Below, piece after piece: positions 1 through 9,793 of a stretch of DNA of 19,855 bases (positions within the stretch are counted from its first letter, which is position 1; each line of letters starts with the position of its first letter). Both the position numbers and the translations under genes were made by a program. The stretch lies in NCBI GenBank assembly GCA_001414345.1, contig LLCB01000586.1, positions 1 through 19,855 on the forward strand, written 5' to 3'. Origin of the DNA: Hymenoscyphus infarciens (Eukaryota; Ascomycota; Leotiomycetes; Helotiales; Helotiaceae). A model generated the notes under the pieces. That model did no database searches, was not told the DNA's origin, and was given only the letters and a program-made list of their open reading frames with translations.

Positions 1-180
1 AATTCCTAGTATTAGATTTATAATAGTACTATATATCTGATTTCTATTATTAGATTCTTTTATAAAAGTAATATATATCTAATTCCTATTATTAGATTCC
101 TTTATAATAGTAATATATATCTAATTCCTATTATTAGATTCCTTTATAATAGTAATATATATCTGATTCCTAATATTAGA
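1..180. repeat. 42-bp tandem array at left edge, about 4.3 copies
   Basis: Copies begin at about 1 (38 bp, one deletion), 39, 81, 123 and 165 (partial). Copies 81-122 and 123-164 are identical. Each junction creates a 19-bp imperfect palindrome with arms TCTAAT (or TCTGAT) and ATTAGA separated by seven bases, at 36-54, 78-96, 120-138 and 162-180. The same arm pair builds the large array at 7369-8131. The stretch has no CA and two TG dinucleotides, so it is fully RIP-mutated. The left end of the array lies outside the window. Confidence 0.9.
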
Positions 181-296
181 TAAACTATAGCCTATTTAAG
201 CTATATACCGAATTATATTATAGCTTATTTTTTAGTTTATAGACAAAATATATTCAATAATATAAAAATTAGGAAAACGCTAATAAAACTAGCGGC

Positions 297-434
297 TTTA
301 ATTGAACAAGTATTTATTATTATATAAAGTATTATTAATTAAGAACTTTATAAACTCCGATTATAGGTTTTAATTAAATAGGCATTTATTATTATATAGA
401 GTATTACTAATTAAGAACTCTATAAACTCCGATT
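297..434. repeat. 72-bp period direct repeat, two copies
   Basis: Bases 297-362 and 369-434 align without gaps at an offset of 72. Both end in a shared block reading AAACTCCGATT. Differences are mostly C/T or A/G changes, as expected if RIP hit two copies independently. No gene is supported between 181 and 532; apart from this repeat I see only AT-rich sequence there. Confidence 0.85.
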
Positions 435-532
435 CTTATAAGTTCTCTACTCTCTACTTAAAAGAAATTATAACCTATTAATAGCGTCTTAACCTCTCTA
501 AGTAAATAACTTAACACTATATTAGCGAGATT

Positions 533-1780
533 ATGCTATTAATCTCTTAAATATTAGTAATTCTAACCCTTATCTAGCTAAACCGCTAGCTAGCGAGATT
601 ATTCTATCGACTATCTAAAGCTACCTAGAATTATAGATTATTAGAACTTCTTATATACTTCAAAGGTAGAGATTATAGATTAGATATCTTAGCTTTTAAT
701 ACTACTTTCGCTCTAGTATTCTTATTAGAAGCACAAACCTCGGTTAACTACTTTAAAAGACCTTTTAAATTAGGAAGACCTAATTATTAGATTAATAAGT
801 TTTAGTTATAAGGCTAGGAAAGAGACTTACTAAGTTCTAGGTTATTAATAGAGATAAGATTTACTCCTCTCTTCTTAGAATTTAAGACTTATAGTTGAAT
901 TTTTAGGTCGCCTTCTAGGTCGCCTTCCTTAGTTTCTTATATATTATTATTTAAAGAAGTATTAGATCTTAGAGCAGAAGTAGAAGTATCTATAGTAGGA
1001 ATCTAAGAATTAGAACAATCTAGTTTAGAATGTAGAAGTAGTAACTAAGAAGTACTTAGTATTACTAGATTTTCGTCATCTAATAGAGACTCTTCGATCG
1101 AGATGTTCAGTTATATAGAACTAAGTTAGTCTTCTACTAAATCACCTATAAAATTAATATTCTCTAGAATATTCTTAGTCTATTATTCTTCTAGGGATTT
1201 CTATAAAAAATCGTTAAAATCTAGTAATTAATCTTCTTTTAGAAATTAATACTTATCTTTAAGAGATAAACAGGAAACGAAAGGTCTAGAGAAACAAACT
1301 CTAAGAATGTTTTATTTAGCTCTTATAATCTAGAAGGAAGTTCTTAGATTATTACAAAGAGGCGAGACTATAGGTAATTTTAGTATAGTAGAGAGACAGA
1401 CGTTAGTAGATAGTAATCTTTACTTTAATATAGATATATTACTACCCCTACTTAGAAGGCCTATAGAGAGAAATCCTTTTAGAAAAAGGCCTCTAGTAAC
1501 AGAAACTTATAGAAACCTATGTATATTCTGCTTAGTAATTGAATTTAACTGTTCATAAGATTAAGGTCTAGGAGTAGTAACCTTATTTCTAGCTAATATA
1601 ATTATTTTAATATTTTAAATAATATTTAGTTATATAAGTAGAGCTTAAGTTAAAGCCTTAGCTAGAATTTTAAGAAGAACCTTAGAAAGGCCTTCGAGTT
1701 TTACAGGTTTAGGCGTCGACTATCTTATAGATTTAGGCGTCTTAGTAGATCCTAGAAAAACAATTAGTAAAAGCATATAG
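533..1780 (+). pseudogene. RIP-killed ORF 1, unknown family
   Basis: The frame starting at 533 holds about 19 internal stops in 416 codons, all TAA/TAG except one TGA at 896. Between 1341 and 1441 it has none, while the other two forward frames have 7 and 6, so strand and frame are fairly secure. An in-frame ATG at 533-535 is a possible start, but RIP turns ATG into ATA and the true start may be lost. The reading ends in TAG-TAA at 1778-1783. Visible features are a twice-repeated 12-bp unit at about 905-928 read as RSPSRSPS, an acidic stretch (RAEVEV, about 974), a run with KQETKGLEKQTLRMFY, and a basic block ERNPFRKRPLVTETY. No catalytic motif or membrane segment is convincing and I do not recognise the family. 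It faces the next ghost tail to tail. Confidence 0.6.
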
Positions 1781-1904
1781 TAAAAGAAAGACTTATTTAC
1801 TTACTAATAATACTATTAATTAATTGTTTTAAATCATTTTACTTAAATAATAACTATTTATATCTCTACTTTATAATTTTTATTTATACGTCTACTAATA
1901 CCTT

Positions 1905-3299
1905 TTATAAAGAGGTTTTTTTAAACTAGGACTTACTATTTATAGCCTTAGAGCCTAATAGCTAAGACTCTATCTCTTTACTCTACTTAAATAAAAGATA
2001 TGTTTTAGACTTATTAGAGATCTTTAAAGTAAATAAATTAGCCTTATTCATAATATTCTTACGATCTAAAATTTATTTTAGAACACTCTAAGATATAAAA
2101 TATTCCTTATATTTCCTTAGCTATATTATAAATTTATCTAAAAGATACATCTAAATAGTCTTATTATAGATTTAGAGGATATTAGGCGTTATTCTAGTAT
2201 CTATAAACAAATTTTTAATTAACTAGAGCTTATGCTTAATCGTCTTTACTTTAATTCTTAAAGACTTAATCTTATATTTAATCCTCTATTATATTTCTAT
2301 ACTAATCTTATTTTTATAAATACTAAGACCTATTTCTGCTAACTAGTAGACTTAAAGCTTTAGTTTAGCTTCCTTATTTAATTCTAACTTCTAGTTATTA
2401 AGATCTTTCTTTAATAAAGCTAAGACATCCCTTATTATAGTATTAAAATTCTTAAAGACTTTATTACTATACTATGTCTTTACTTCTCTAATAAGTATAA
2501 TAATATCTAATTTTCTAATTTTTTCTAGCTTACTAGAAGGAAGGTATATATCTATAGTAGTGAGATAGCTCTACTAGGATTTTAAAAGTTAATACTAAGG
2601 TACTTACACCTAAAACTTGTCTTATAGTGTTTCCTAGTTTCTATTCTTATATTTATTAATATAGAATTTCTAATATACTATTAGAGTAAGATCTAGAATT
2701 AGAATACTAAAAAATAGATAATACTCGTTTTTAGGATTATCTAAGTAATAAATTTAAGATCTGATAGTCTTAGAGTTAAGATCGTTGTTATTATTATTAT
2801 CTAATAATATTAATATAGTTATTATATTATATATTACTTTAGTATCTTCTAAAGTAACTAGTAACTCTATTTTTAATAAATTTTCCTTAGATATATTATT
2901 ACTACTAGCTATAGTAAAAGTAATATTATTAAACTTAAGAATATCTATAGCCTGCCTACCTCTCTCCTCTAAATCCTTACTTTATACTCCTACTACTTAT
3001 CTTATATATTTCTTTTATTTATTTACTTCTTAATTTCTATTATGTTACTTTACCTCTTATTTTAGAGATTTCTATAAAATAACTCCTATAACGTATATCT
3101 ATCTCTTAAGATCTTCTAACTTAGATAGTATATTAATCTAGTATATATTATATATAATTATCTAGTAAAGTTTAAAGAGGCGCCTTATATTAGCTATTAT
3201 GTAATAGTACTACGTTAGATAGCTTTAAAGAATATAGAGCTAGTCTAGATTAATTAGTATATCTTAGAATTACTTAAGTTAAGAAAGTGAAATAAATAA
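1905..3299 (-). pseudogene. RIP-killed ORF 2, long helical protein, unknown family
   Basis: One minus-strand frame runs through the region with about 41 TAA/TAG stops in 465 codons, and it is free of stops for 75 codons at 2757-2981. Readable pieces include SKDLEERGRQAIDILKF (2929-2979), an Asn run, LDNPKNEYYLFF, and a C-terminal half rich in Lys, Glu and Leu such as LEKIRKLDIIILIREVKT. That pattern suggests amphipathic helices or coiled coil. There is no recognisable domain. The end is set near 1905, about 120 bp from the end of ORF 1, so the two converge. The plus strand is also open at 2785-3033, but only there; the minus frame keeps protein-like composition far beyond it, so I prefer the minus strand. 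Met start codons are probably lost to RIP. Confidence 0.5.
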
Positions 3300-3437
3300 A
3301 CCGTATAATAATCTTTCTTATAAGTCGTGATTTAGAGCTATATAAGGATATCTATTAAATAGGTTAATATTAAACAGGTTAATAGTAAACTAGAGGTTTT
3401 ACTAGAGATATAGATATAATAGATGCTTAGCTACTTA

Positions 3438-3480
3438 GCCGTAACCGGTGTCACGTGCTATACATTAGCGGGGTCTCTAC
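3438..3480. other. Less-mutated GC pocket with two perfect palindromes
   Basis: This short stretch keeps several CA and TG dinucleotides that are missing around it. It contains ACCGGT at 3444-3449 and CACGTG at 3452-3457, three bases apart. CACGTG is the core of bHLH-type binding sites in fungi, but one copy in dead DNA does not show a working site. It may be a former promoter or a short segment that was a poor RIP target. Confidence 0.45.
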
Positions 3481-3976
3481 CTTTTAAAGATAAGCTTAAT
3501 ATAAGATCGACTATCTCTTGTTTAATAACTTTTACAAGTAGTACTATATCTACTAACATAATTGTCAGTTTATAGCTACTCTAAACCAAAGTCGCGATAG
3601 TATATTAGACTATTTCTATTAAATCTAAGCGTTCTAACTATAGTATCTTAGCTATTTAATAAGCTAAAGCTTAAGTTACTAGTTAAGTAGTATACTACTG
3701 TTTATAGTAATCTACTAATATTTTACTATAAAGAATAGTTTAAAATATTATATAATAATTCTATCGATCTCTTACTTATAAAATAGAAAACATTTCTATA
3801 AGATAAAGTTTATTTCTTACTTATTTATTTAACAGTCTTCTAAGATATTATAGAAATTATATATCTTCCTTAAAAAGTCGTAGTCTTAGTTACCTTTACT
3901 TTTAAAGTAAACTTAAAAGCCTTATATAAAGCCTCTAGCTATTATATTACTAGCCTTAACTAACTCTCCTACTAAA

Positions 3977-4030
3977 AAGCCTTAAACTATAACTAAGTCT
4001 TAAACTATAACTAAGCCTTAAACTATAAAT
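3977..4030. repeat. 18-bp tandem repeat, three copies
   Basis: Three gap-free 18-bp units begin at 3977, 3995 and 4013, with consensus AAGCCTTAAACTATAACT. The length equals six codons, so the repeat would not shift a reading frame. It lies just before the stop-poor plus frame of the next ghost and may belong to it. Confidence 0.85.
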
Positions 4031-4048
4031 GCCTTACGATTTACTTAG

Positions 4049-5026
4049 TTATACTCTCCTTCTCCCACGCCTACTATAAACTTATATATAACTTTAAAAG
4101 ATATATTATATTATAACTTAATAGACTGTAGATCTTATAATATATTTAAATCTATATTAAATACTACTATAGTTTATAAACCATTCTTCCTAGTTTTAGT
4201 ATAGTAGAGCCTAACCTTTTCTATAAGCACTAATAATAACGTAGTTGTTAGTAGAACCTCCCTTTCTACTCTTCTATCTAGCTTTTCTATAAGTACTAAC
4301 GATAACGTAGTTGTTAGTAGAACCTCTATTTCTACTCTACAACCCGGCACCGGCAATAATAATCTAGAGCAGGAGTCTACTCTAACTATATCTATTACTT
4401 CTAATAACGTAGGTTTTATTAACAATTATATATTAGATTCTACAATAATAGATTTAGATATTAGTAGTATTAACTAAGGCTCTCTTACTAACTAAGAGAG
4501 GGCCTTAACTAATCCTTTCTTTTAGACTAGATTCTGTAATAAAGCGTTATTATTTATTAAGAGATAAATTAGGTTTATAGAAATAACTAATAATTAGGTT
4601 AATATTATAGTAAATAATATATATAAGGCACTAAACATTAATATAACTCTTAAGGAGCGCTAAGCTATAAGTAACAGTGAGATTTTCACTAAAGATAAAA
4701 CTAACTTACCTACTTCCTTTATTCTATAAACGTTTATATAAGTTTATTATTTTATTAAAGTGTTTTTAAAGAAAGATAACTTTCTTACGAAATTTATTAA
4801 ACGTTACTAAGATTTATAGAGTAAGAAATATTATATATGTCTTACTTATAGCCTAGTATTAAAAAGCAAATTAAAATATATTAATCTAGCTACGATTATT
4901 AAGACTAGTATAAGATTCTTATACTAGATACGACTCTTACACTACTCCTATTATATCTAAAAATTTCTTAGAGTTCTTTTAGATTATTACTATATACTAT
5001 TTTTTAGATATTTAGAAGGAGGGTAG
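4049..5026 (+). pseudogene. RIP-killed ORF 3 with S/T-rich repeat, unknown family
   Basis: The plus frame has about 14 stops in 326 codons, all TAA/TAG, and none from 4049 to 4201. The N-terminal part is rich in Ser, Thr, Pro and Asn (SPSPTPTIN near 4055). It holds two copies of a 22-residue unit containing NVVVSRTS, encoded by the 66-bp repeat at 4216-4338, followed by LQPGTGNNNLEQESTLTISI. The C-terminal half is basic and aromatic (KKDNFLTKFIKRY, SKKYYICLTYSLVLKSKLKY). An S/T-rich tail joined to a folded part is common in fungal proteins but points to no function. The minus strand is also open at 4174-4425 and beyond, with an equally low stop count, so the strand is not certain. Composition favours plus: polar repeat rather than Leu/Thr runs. 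The frame ends at a TAG at 5024. Confidence 0.4.
4216..4338. repeat. 66-bp direct repeat, two copies, in coding phase
   Basis: Bases 4216-4272 and 4282-4338 align at an offset of 66 with only a few differences. Sixty-six is 22 codons, and both strands stay open across it. The adjoining bases 4339-4375 keep several CA dinucleotides, so this part was less mutated than its surroundings. Confidence 0.9.
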
Positions 5027-5129
5027 GGTTAAAGGGCTATTAATCTTTCTATGTTTCTAATATTTAATATTTAGAGGAGGAGGTTAAAGGGCTTGATCTT
5101 TCTATGTTTCTAATATCTAAATATTTAGA
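5027..5129. repeat. 55-bp period direct repeat, two copies
   Basis: A block starting GGTTAAAGGGCT and containing TCTTTCTATGTTTCTAATAT occurs at 5027 and again at 5082. A small indel separates the copies. The unit is not a multiple of three once the indel is counted, and the repeat lies outside any frame I can support. Confidence 0.8.
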
Positions 5130-5389
5130 GTTTACTATAGGAAAACACTTAACGAATTAATAATTTAAACATTAGTTAAAAAGTCAGCTACTTTATTATC
5201 TAGTTAGAGGGTCTAGTTAGAGAGTTAATAAGTCTATACTTAGTCTATACTTAGTTTTTAGTCTTTCTCTTTCCTTTTACTTATATTCTTTATATATTTC
5301 GCTTAATAGGGTTAGAAAAAGTGTATAAGGAAATACAGGGTACCTATTAATACGAATTTTCTACTATTATAAATATAAAATATTCCGTC

Positions 5390-5475
5390 TTTCTACCTTA
5401 GCTATAAATTAGTTTCTACCTTAGCTATAAATCGGTTTCTACCTTAGCTATAAATCCGTTTCTACCTTAGCTATG
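5390..5475. repeat. 23-bp tandem repeat, about 3.7 copies
   Basis: Units begin at 5390, 5413, 5436 and 5459 with consensus TTTCTACCTTAGCTATAAAT plus three variable bases. The core is nearly invariant, with variation limited to the last bases of the unit. The 23-bp period would shift a reading frame, so this is probably non-coding. Confidence 0.9.
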
Positions 5476-5640
5476 TTTTACTATCCTATCTCTAGCTTTA
5501 TTTAGATCTTATAGTACTTTTCTCTAGAAATAAGTAAGAAACTAATTAATTTTAAGAGAATATTAAAAAGATTTAATAAAGTAAATAATACTTTATAGAA
5601 TAAAAGAAACAAATTCTTTTATTTATAAAGTCTTTAATAG

Positions 5641-5679
5641 TTTCCTAAGATAATTTCCTAAGATAATTTCTTAAGATAA
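5641..5679. repeat. 13-bp tandem repeat, three copies
   Basis: TTTCCTAAGATAA occurs at 5641 and 5654, and a one-base variant (C to T) follows at 5667. The copies are directly adjacent. Confidence 0.9.
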
Positions 5680-6171
5680 TTAATTTTATAAGATAATTCT
5701 ATAAGAATATTAATATAAACATTTCTAAGCTTTAAAACGTAAACCCTTCTACTTTAAAACTTATATTAGATAGTTATAGCCTTCTAGAGTATCTATTATT
5801 TATTATAAATCTTAATAGTATATAGTAATATAGTAATAAGTAGCTTTTAAAAGAGTAGCTCCTAAAAGAAAGTTTTTAGTTTTATTATTTTAATTTTCTA
5901 AGAGACTTATATATAATTATTTTAAATTAAAATTACACTAGCCTTAGTATAATCTAATAGCTTAGAATTACTAATAAATAAAAACTAGTAATAAGTTATA
6001 AGTTTAAAGATACTAGAGATTGAATCTAATTAAATTAAAATATATAGTTAGTAGTAGTTAATATTAATGATAATAGGTCGTGTTTCTAAAAACTAATAAG
6101 TAGTAAGTAATAAGAGACTAGTAGAGTAGAGGCGTCTAGCTAATATATAATATATATTAATTAAAAAAAAA

Positions 6172-6648
6172 GTATATTTATATTTCGTGTTAGTAAGTGT
6201 AGTAAGTGTAGTAAGATGTAGTTTTATTCTAAGAAATAGTATAGGTGCTTATATTTATAGAGCCTCTGTTAAGACGTTATATTACTCTAAAACACTCTAA
6301 TGCTTTAATAAAGAGGATCTATAAGAATTTATAGAGAATGAGCTAATTAATTAAATAAGCTAAGAAAGGATATTTTTTAAGAAGCTAGTAGATAAGTATA
6401 GTTTCGTTCTAGAAAGGGATAGTTTTACTACTAGTAACTTTATTACTATATACTATACTAGAACTTATATTTGTTAAATCTATTTAAACTATGTTTAATC
6501 TTAAGAGAAAGTTAAATTTAATTATCTATTTTTAATTATTTATTATTTAACTTATTCTAGAGATATATCCTTTTTTAGATCTTATCTCTATCTCTTAATA
6601 TTATCTACTTCCTCTATTCGTTACTCTATTTATTTACTTTATTTATAA
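6172..6648 (+). pseudogene. RIP-killed ORF 4, small protein, unknown family
   Basis: This plus frame has about 7 TAA/TAG stops in 159 codons and then meets TAA-TAG at 6646. Readable parts include VRCSFILRNSIGAYIYRAS near 6210, CFNKEDL and EFIENELIN, then FFKKLVDKYSFVLERDSF, and a C-terminal third rich in Leu, Tyr and Ser (SYLYLLILSTSSIRYSIYLL). The acidic and basic middle looks like a soluble domain. The hydrophobic end may instead be read from the minus-strand ghost that overlaps it, since both frames stay fairly open between 6547 and 6648. I do not recognise the family. Confidence 0.45.
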
Positions 6649-7332
6649 TAGATTTAGCTTTTAAATACTTCTTAATTGCCCTAGTTGGCGAGGGCTTTCT
6701 AGTTATAGTTACTATTATCTACTATTTAAGTAATATTTAGTATATATTTTAGAAATCTTACTATAAATATAACTAATTCTTTAATAGTAAATATATTAAA
6801 GCTAGAGATAGAGAAAATAGAAGCCTAAGTATACTTATTTAAAATGTCTAGTTTATATATTAACTTCTTTATCGACTTCTCTTTAATATAGCTTTACTTC
6901 TTTTACTATAAAGCCTACTTTATTCGCTATTAATTATTATAACCCCTTTTTAATAACTTCTCTATTAACTTCTCTATTAACTTCTCTTTAATATAGCTCT
7001 ACTTCTTTTACTATAAAGCCTACTTTATTTGCTATTAATTATTATAACCCCTCTTCTATAACTTTAGCTCCTCTTTATCGTAGACCTCTCTTTATTACTA
7101 TCTTCTACTCTTTATTATAATAGCTAAGATAAAATAATATATAGTGTTAGTAGAATATCGGATTTATATAAAAACCTCTGTTTTTTAGTTTAGTAGTAAG
7201 GAGCCTCTATTTTTTAGCTTATTATTACTAGAACTTCCTATGTAGGCCTGTGGCGGGTTTTAGAAGCCGATTTTTATTATTATATATCTACTATTCTACT
7301 ACTATAGGCTATAATATTTCTAATTCTTAAAA
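6547..7332 (-). pseudogene. RIP-killed ORF 5 with 35-codon internal repeat, unknown family
   Basis: The minus frame has about 31 TAA/TAG stops in 262 codons, more than other ghosts, yet its sense codons read as a coherent protein. It runs from KNRLLKPATGLHRKF (near 7240-7285) to a segment containing IVIKRGL. Two copies of a repeat follow, with LIANKVGFIVKEVELY and REVNREVNREVIKKG, rich in Lys, Glu and Val. The C-terminal part includes LESPRQLGQLRSI near 6670-6710, in one of the few places that keep CA and TG. The repeat unit is 105 bp, so the frame is kept. The charged repeat suggests a helical or coiled segment. It converges on, and overlaps, ORF 4. The plus strand of the repeat is S/T-rich and also open, so the strand is a judgement. 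Confidence 0.42.
6876..7054. repeat. 105-bp direct repeat with nested 12-bp repeat
   Basis: Bases 6876-6949 and 6981-7054 align at an offset of 105 with very few changes. Between them lie three 12-bp units (TAACTTCTCTAT and variants) at 6954, 6966 and 6978. Both periods are multiples of three, in agreement with the minus-strand ghost that spans them. Confidence 0.92.
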
Positions 7333-7368
7333 CTAGTTATTTTATTATAATAAGGCTAGTCGATTTTT

Positions 7369-8131
7369 TCTAATCTCTAGTATTAGATATTCTATTTTTT
7401 TTAATCTCTAGTATTAGATATTCTAGTTATAGGCGTTATCTCTAATTAACTATTTCTAGTCTTGTTTTTTCTAATTCTAAGTATTAGATATTCTACTTAT
7501 ATTAGGATAGCTAGTCTAGGGATAGCTAGTCTAGGTTGATTTTTTCTAATCTCTAGTATTAGATATTCTATTTTTTTTAATCTCTAGTATTAGATATTCT
7601 AGTTATAGACGTTATCCTTAATTAACTATTTCTAATCTTATTTCCGATCTTATTTTTTCTAATCTTAAGTATTAGATATTCTACTTATATTAGGATAGCT
7701 AGTCTAGGAATAGCTAGTCTGGGTTTATTTTTTCTAATCCCTAGTATTAGATATTCTATTTTTTCTAATTCTTAATATTAGATACTCTACTTATAAGTGT
7801 TATTAATCCTAAGTATTAGATATTCTACTTATATTAGGATGGCTAGTCTAAGGATAAGTAGTCTATTTTTTCTAATCTCTAGTATTAGATATTCTATTTT
7901 TTCTAATTCTTAGTATTAGATACTCTGCTTATAAGTGTTATCCTAGCTGACTATTTCTAATTTTGTTTTTTCTAATCCTAAGTATTAGATATTCTGCTTA
8001 TATAGGGATAGCTAGTCTATTTTTTCTAATCTCTAGTATTAGATATTCTATTTTTTCTAATTCTTAGTATTAGATACTCTATGTTATTCCTAGCTAACTT
8101 ACTAAAATTATTCCTAATTTCTAGAATTAGA
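7369..8131. repeat. Array of fifteen 19-bp palindromes in five higher-order units
   Basis: The motif is TCTAAT, seven bases, ATTAGA, usually followed by TATTCTA and preceded by a T-run. Starts are 7369, 7400, 7470, 7545, 7576, 7658, 7733, 7764, 7802, 7871, 7902, 7971, 8025, 8056 and 8113. Copies 7400, 7576 and 7802 have a changed left arm, and the last has CCTAAT. Copies come in sets of three with spacings of about 31 bp and then 38 to 82 bp. The sets repeat every 138 to 188 bp and are separated by copies of GGATAGCTAGTCTAGG or related sequence. RIP cannot tell the arms apart, so the ancestral arms were probably also complementary (TTGGA-type). No coding frame crosses the array. It could be a satellite, a recombination or replication feature, or a protein-binding array. 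Confidence 0.93.
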
Positions 8132-8581
8132 TTATTTAATAGCTCGCTTAAGTATTTTATTCTAGATCTTTCCGATTCTTAGTATAAGATAAATCGTTAG
8201 CTAGCTATAATCTCTATAAGATAAGCTATAATAAATTAACCTTTCCTAAATAAGTAGAATCTAAAAGCGCTTATAGACATCTAAACTCTGATTAAATTAA
8301 AAATATGTTATAGCTACTATTTACGTCTAATATACTTATTTATACTTTAGCTTAATAATAGATAGCCTTTTAGATAGATAGTATACTCCTATCTAATTTA
8401 TACTAGTTGTATACTAACTTTATAAGTATAATCCTCTAATTACTTCATATCCTAGCTCTAGTACCTAGTACGCGACTAGTATTCTGTCTAAGTAGTGAGT
8501 TTTAACTAATTTATATAGGATATAATAGAGTTAAAATAATAAAAACTATCGAAACCTCTTAAAGGTCTGAAAGATATAAAA
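8132..8581. other. AT-rich spacer after palindrome array
   Basis: No gene is supported. A degenerate further copy of the palindrome may sit near 8172-8190. A short pocket at about 8455-8500 keeps some CG and TG. The frame of the next ghost can be extended back to about 8460 but with many more stops, so the true start of that gene may lie here. Confidence 0.5.
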
Positions 8582-9679
8582 ATATACTCTTTAAGATAGC
8601 GTATTTTAACACCGACGGCTAAAAAGGATTTAAGATAAGGGATTTATAAATTATTTATTTCTTAAATAAGACTATTTACATCTAATATACTAAATAGAGA
8701 GGAACTAGCCTTTAGAGTATATAGTCTTAATAATATTAATAAAGAGTATTACTAGTTTTTCGTTAAATATAATAAATTAGATATATTAAATATAAGAAGG
8801 CTAGATAAGGAGGATTTTAGGTTTCTAGTTAATCTAAAACTCTATATACCTAGTAACCTTAATCTACTAGCTATTATATAGAAGAAATTAGTCTATTTTA
8901 CCTTAGAATAAACTATAATTATTTAAAACTTTTAAATCGCTAGTTACTATCTTATAAAAGACGAGATAGGTGTTATAGAAAACTCTATAATTAAGAGACT
9001 ATAGGATACTCTTATTAAGTTATTAGGATTTAGTAATCCTTCTTATAACTTTACTATCTATTCTATTCTTAAAGAAAAACTTTATTACGTTATAAGGTAT
9101 TTAAAGAATCTTTTAATATAATAATTCGCTTTTTATATCTATTAAGATAGAAAAAGATTTTAGGCTTCTTAGTATAAATAATAACGAGAAAAATATAAGA
9201 AATTAGATCAAGACGAGATAATTAAGTTACTAAATTAGCCTATGAATAATCTAAGTATATCTTAGGATCTATAATAGTATAAAAACACTATTACGCTACT
9301 AATATATACTAGTAGATAGTATCTTACTTTAAAAGATGTTAAGAAGTTAATAGAGATCCTAAGAGGTGTTTAAAAATCTCTTAATTTAGGCTTAGATGTT
9401 AATCTTACTATAGAGGCTTAATAAGGCGTTTTTTTCTAATTAGGAGTTTTAATTATAAAAGATAAACTAGATAGTGCTAATAGACTAGAATTTACTAAGG
9501 ACTTAAAATAAGGTTTATGTTAAAATTCCTATATTAAAATTCCTATGTTATAAAACTTAAAATTTATATTTTAGATAGTTAGTAACTCTTAAAAACAACT
9601 CTTATCTAATAATAATTAAATATATAGGAAAAGGTAGAGGTTAGATTAAGGAATTGTTTTTTTAGTATATAATTTATAA
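8582..9679 (+). pseudogene. RIP-killed ORF 6, helical protein, unknown family
   Basis: The plus frame has about 32 TAA/TAG stops in 366 codons and stays in one phase throughout. Clear protein-like runs are NIRRLDKEDFRFLVNLKLYI (near 8790-8850), IASYYLIKDEIGVIENSIIK, LIKLLGFSNPSYNF, REKYKKLDQDEIIKLLN, and YLTLKDVKKLIEILRGV with KSLNLGLDVNLTIEA after it. Codons 8795 to about 9480 are the best part; the tail after 9523 is more broken. Composition suggests a soluble, mostly helical protein. I recognise no catalytic motif. It converges on the next ghost with a gap of about 115 bp. Two 15-bp copies of TAAAATTCCTAT(A/G)TTA near 9522-9552 lie in the tail. Confidence 0.58.
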
Positions 9680-9793
9680 TTTATAATAGATTTTATACTT
9701 TAGTTATAATTAAAGTTAGAGTGTTTTAGACGAGGGTTTTTATACTAGTAATATTATTTTTATTAGTTAGTATATTAAATAAAATCTATTAAT

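Larger units (their letters stand above)
3300..4048. other. Unresolved AT-rich stretch with GC pocket and short repeat
   Basis: Both strands carry half-open frames here with roughly one stop in 9 to 12 codons, and I cannot choose between them. A minus frame reading VGVGEGEY and ASNIIARGF and a plus frame reading VTFTFKVNLKALYKASS compete. The region contains the less-mutated pocket at 3438-3480 and the 18-bp tandem repeat that starts at 3977. A decayed gene is likely, but neither strand nor ends can be assigned. Confidence 0.4.
5130..6171. other. Gene-poor AT-rich stretch with minisatellites
   Basis: I can support no gene here. The stretch holds a 23-bp tandem repeat (5390-5475), a 13-bp triplet repeat (5641-5679) and short direct repeats near 5200-5250. 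Frames on both strands are broken often, and a run of nine A residues occurs near 6160-6170. Confidence 0.6.

Noticed and set aside
2785..3033. Open plus-strand frame of 82 codons
   Set aside because: It is antisense to the longer minus-strand ghost, has an extreme Leu/Ile/Ser composition, and does not extend beyond this stretch. I treat it as a shadow.
4174..4425. Open minus-strand frame of 83 codons starting at TTG
   Set aside because: It lies over the 66-bp repeat and is rich in Leu, Thr and Val. The plus frame is just as open and continues further with more natural composition. It stays a possible alternative.
7369..8131. CRISPR-like array
   Set aside because: Spacers are themselves repeats of variable length, repeats are variable, and the setting is fungal.
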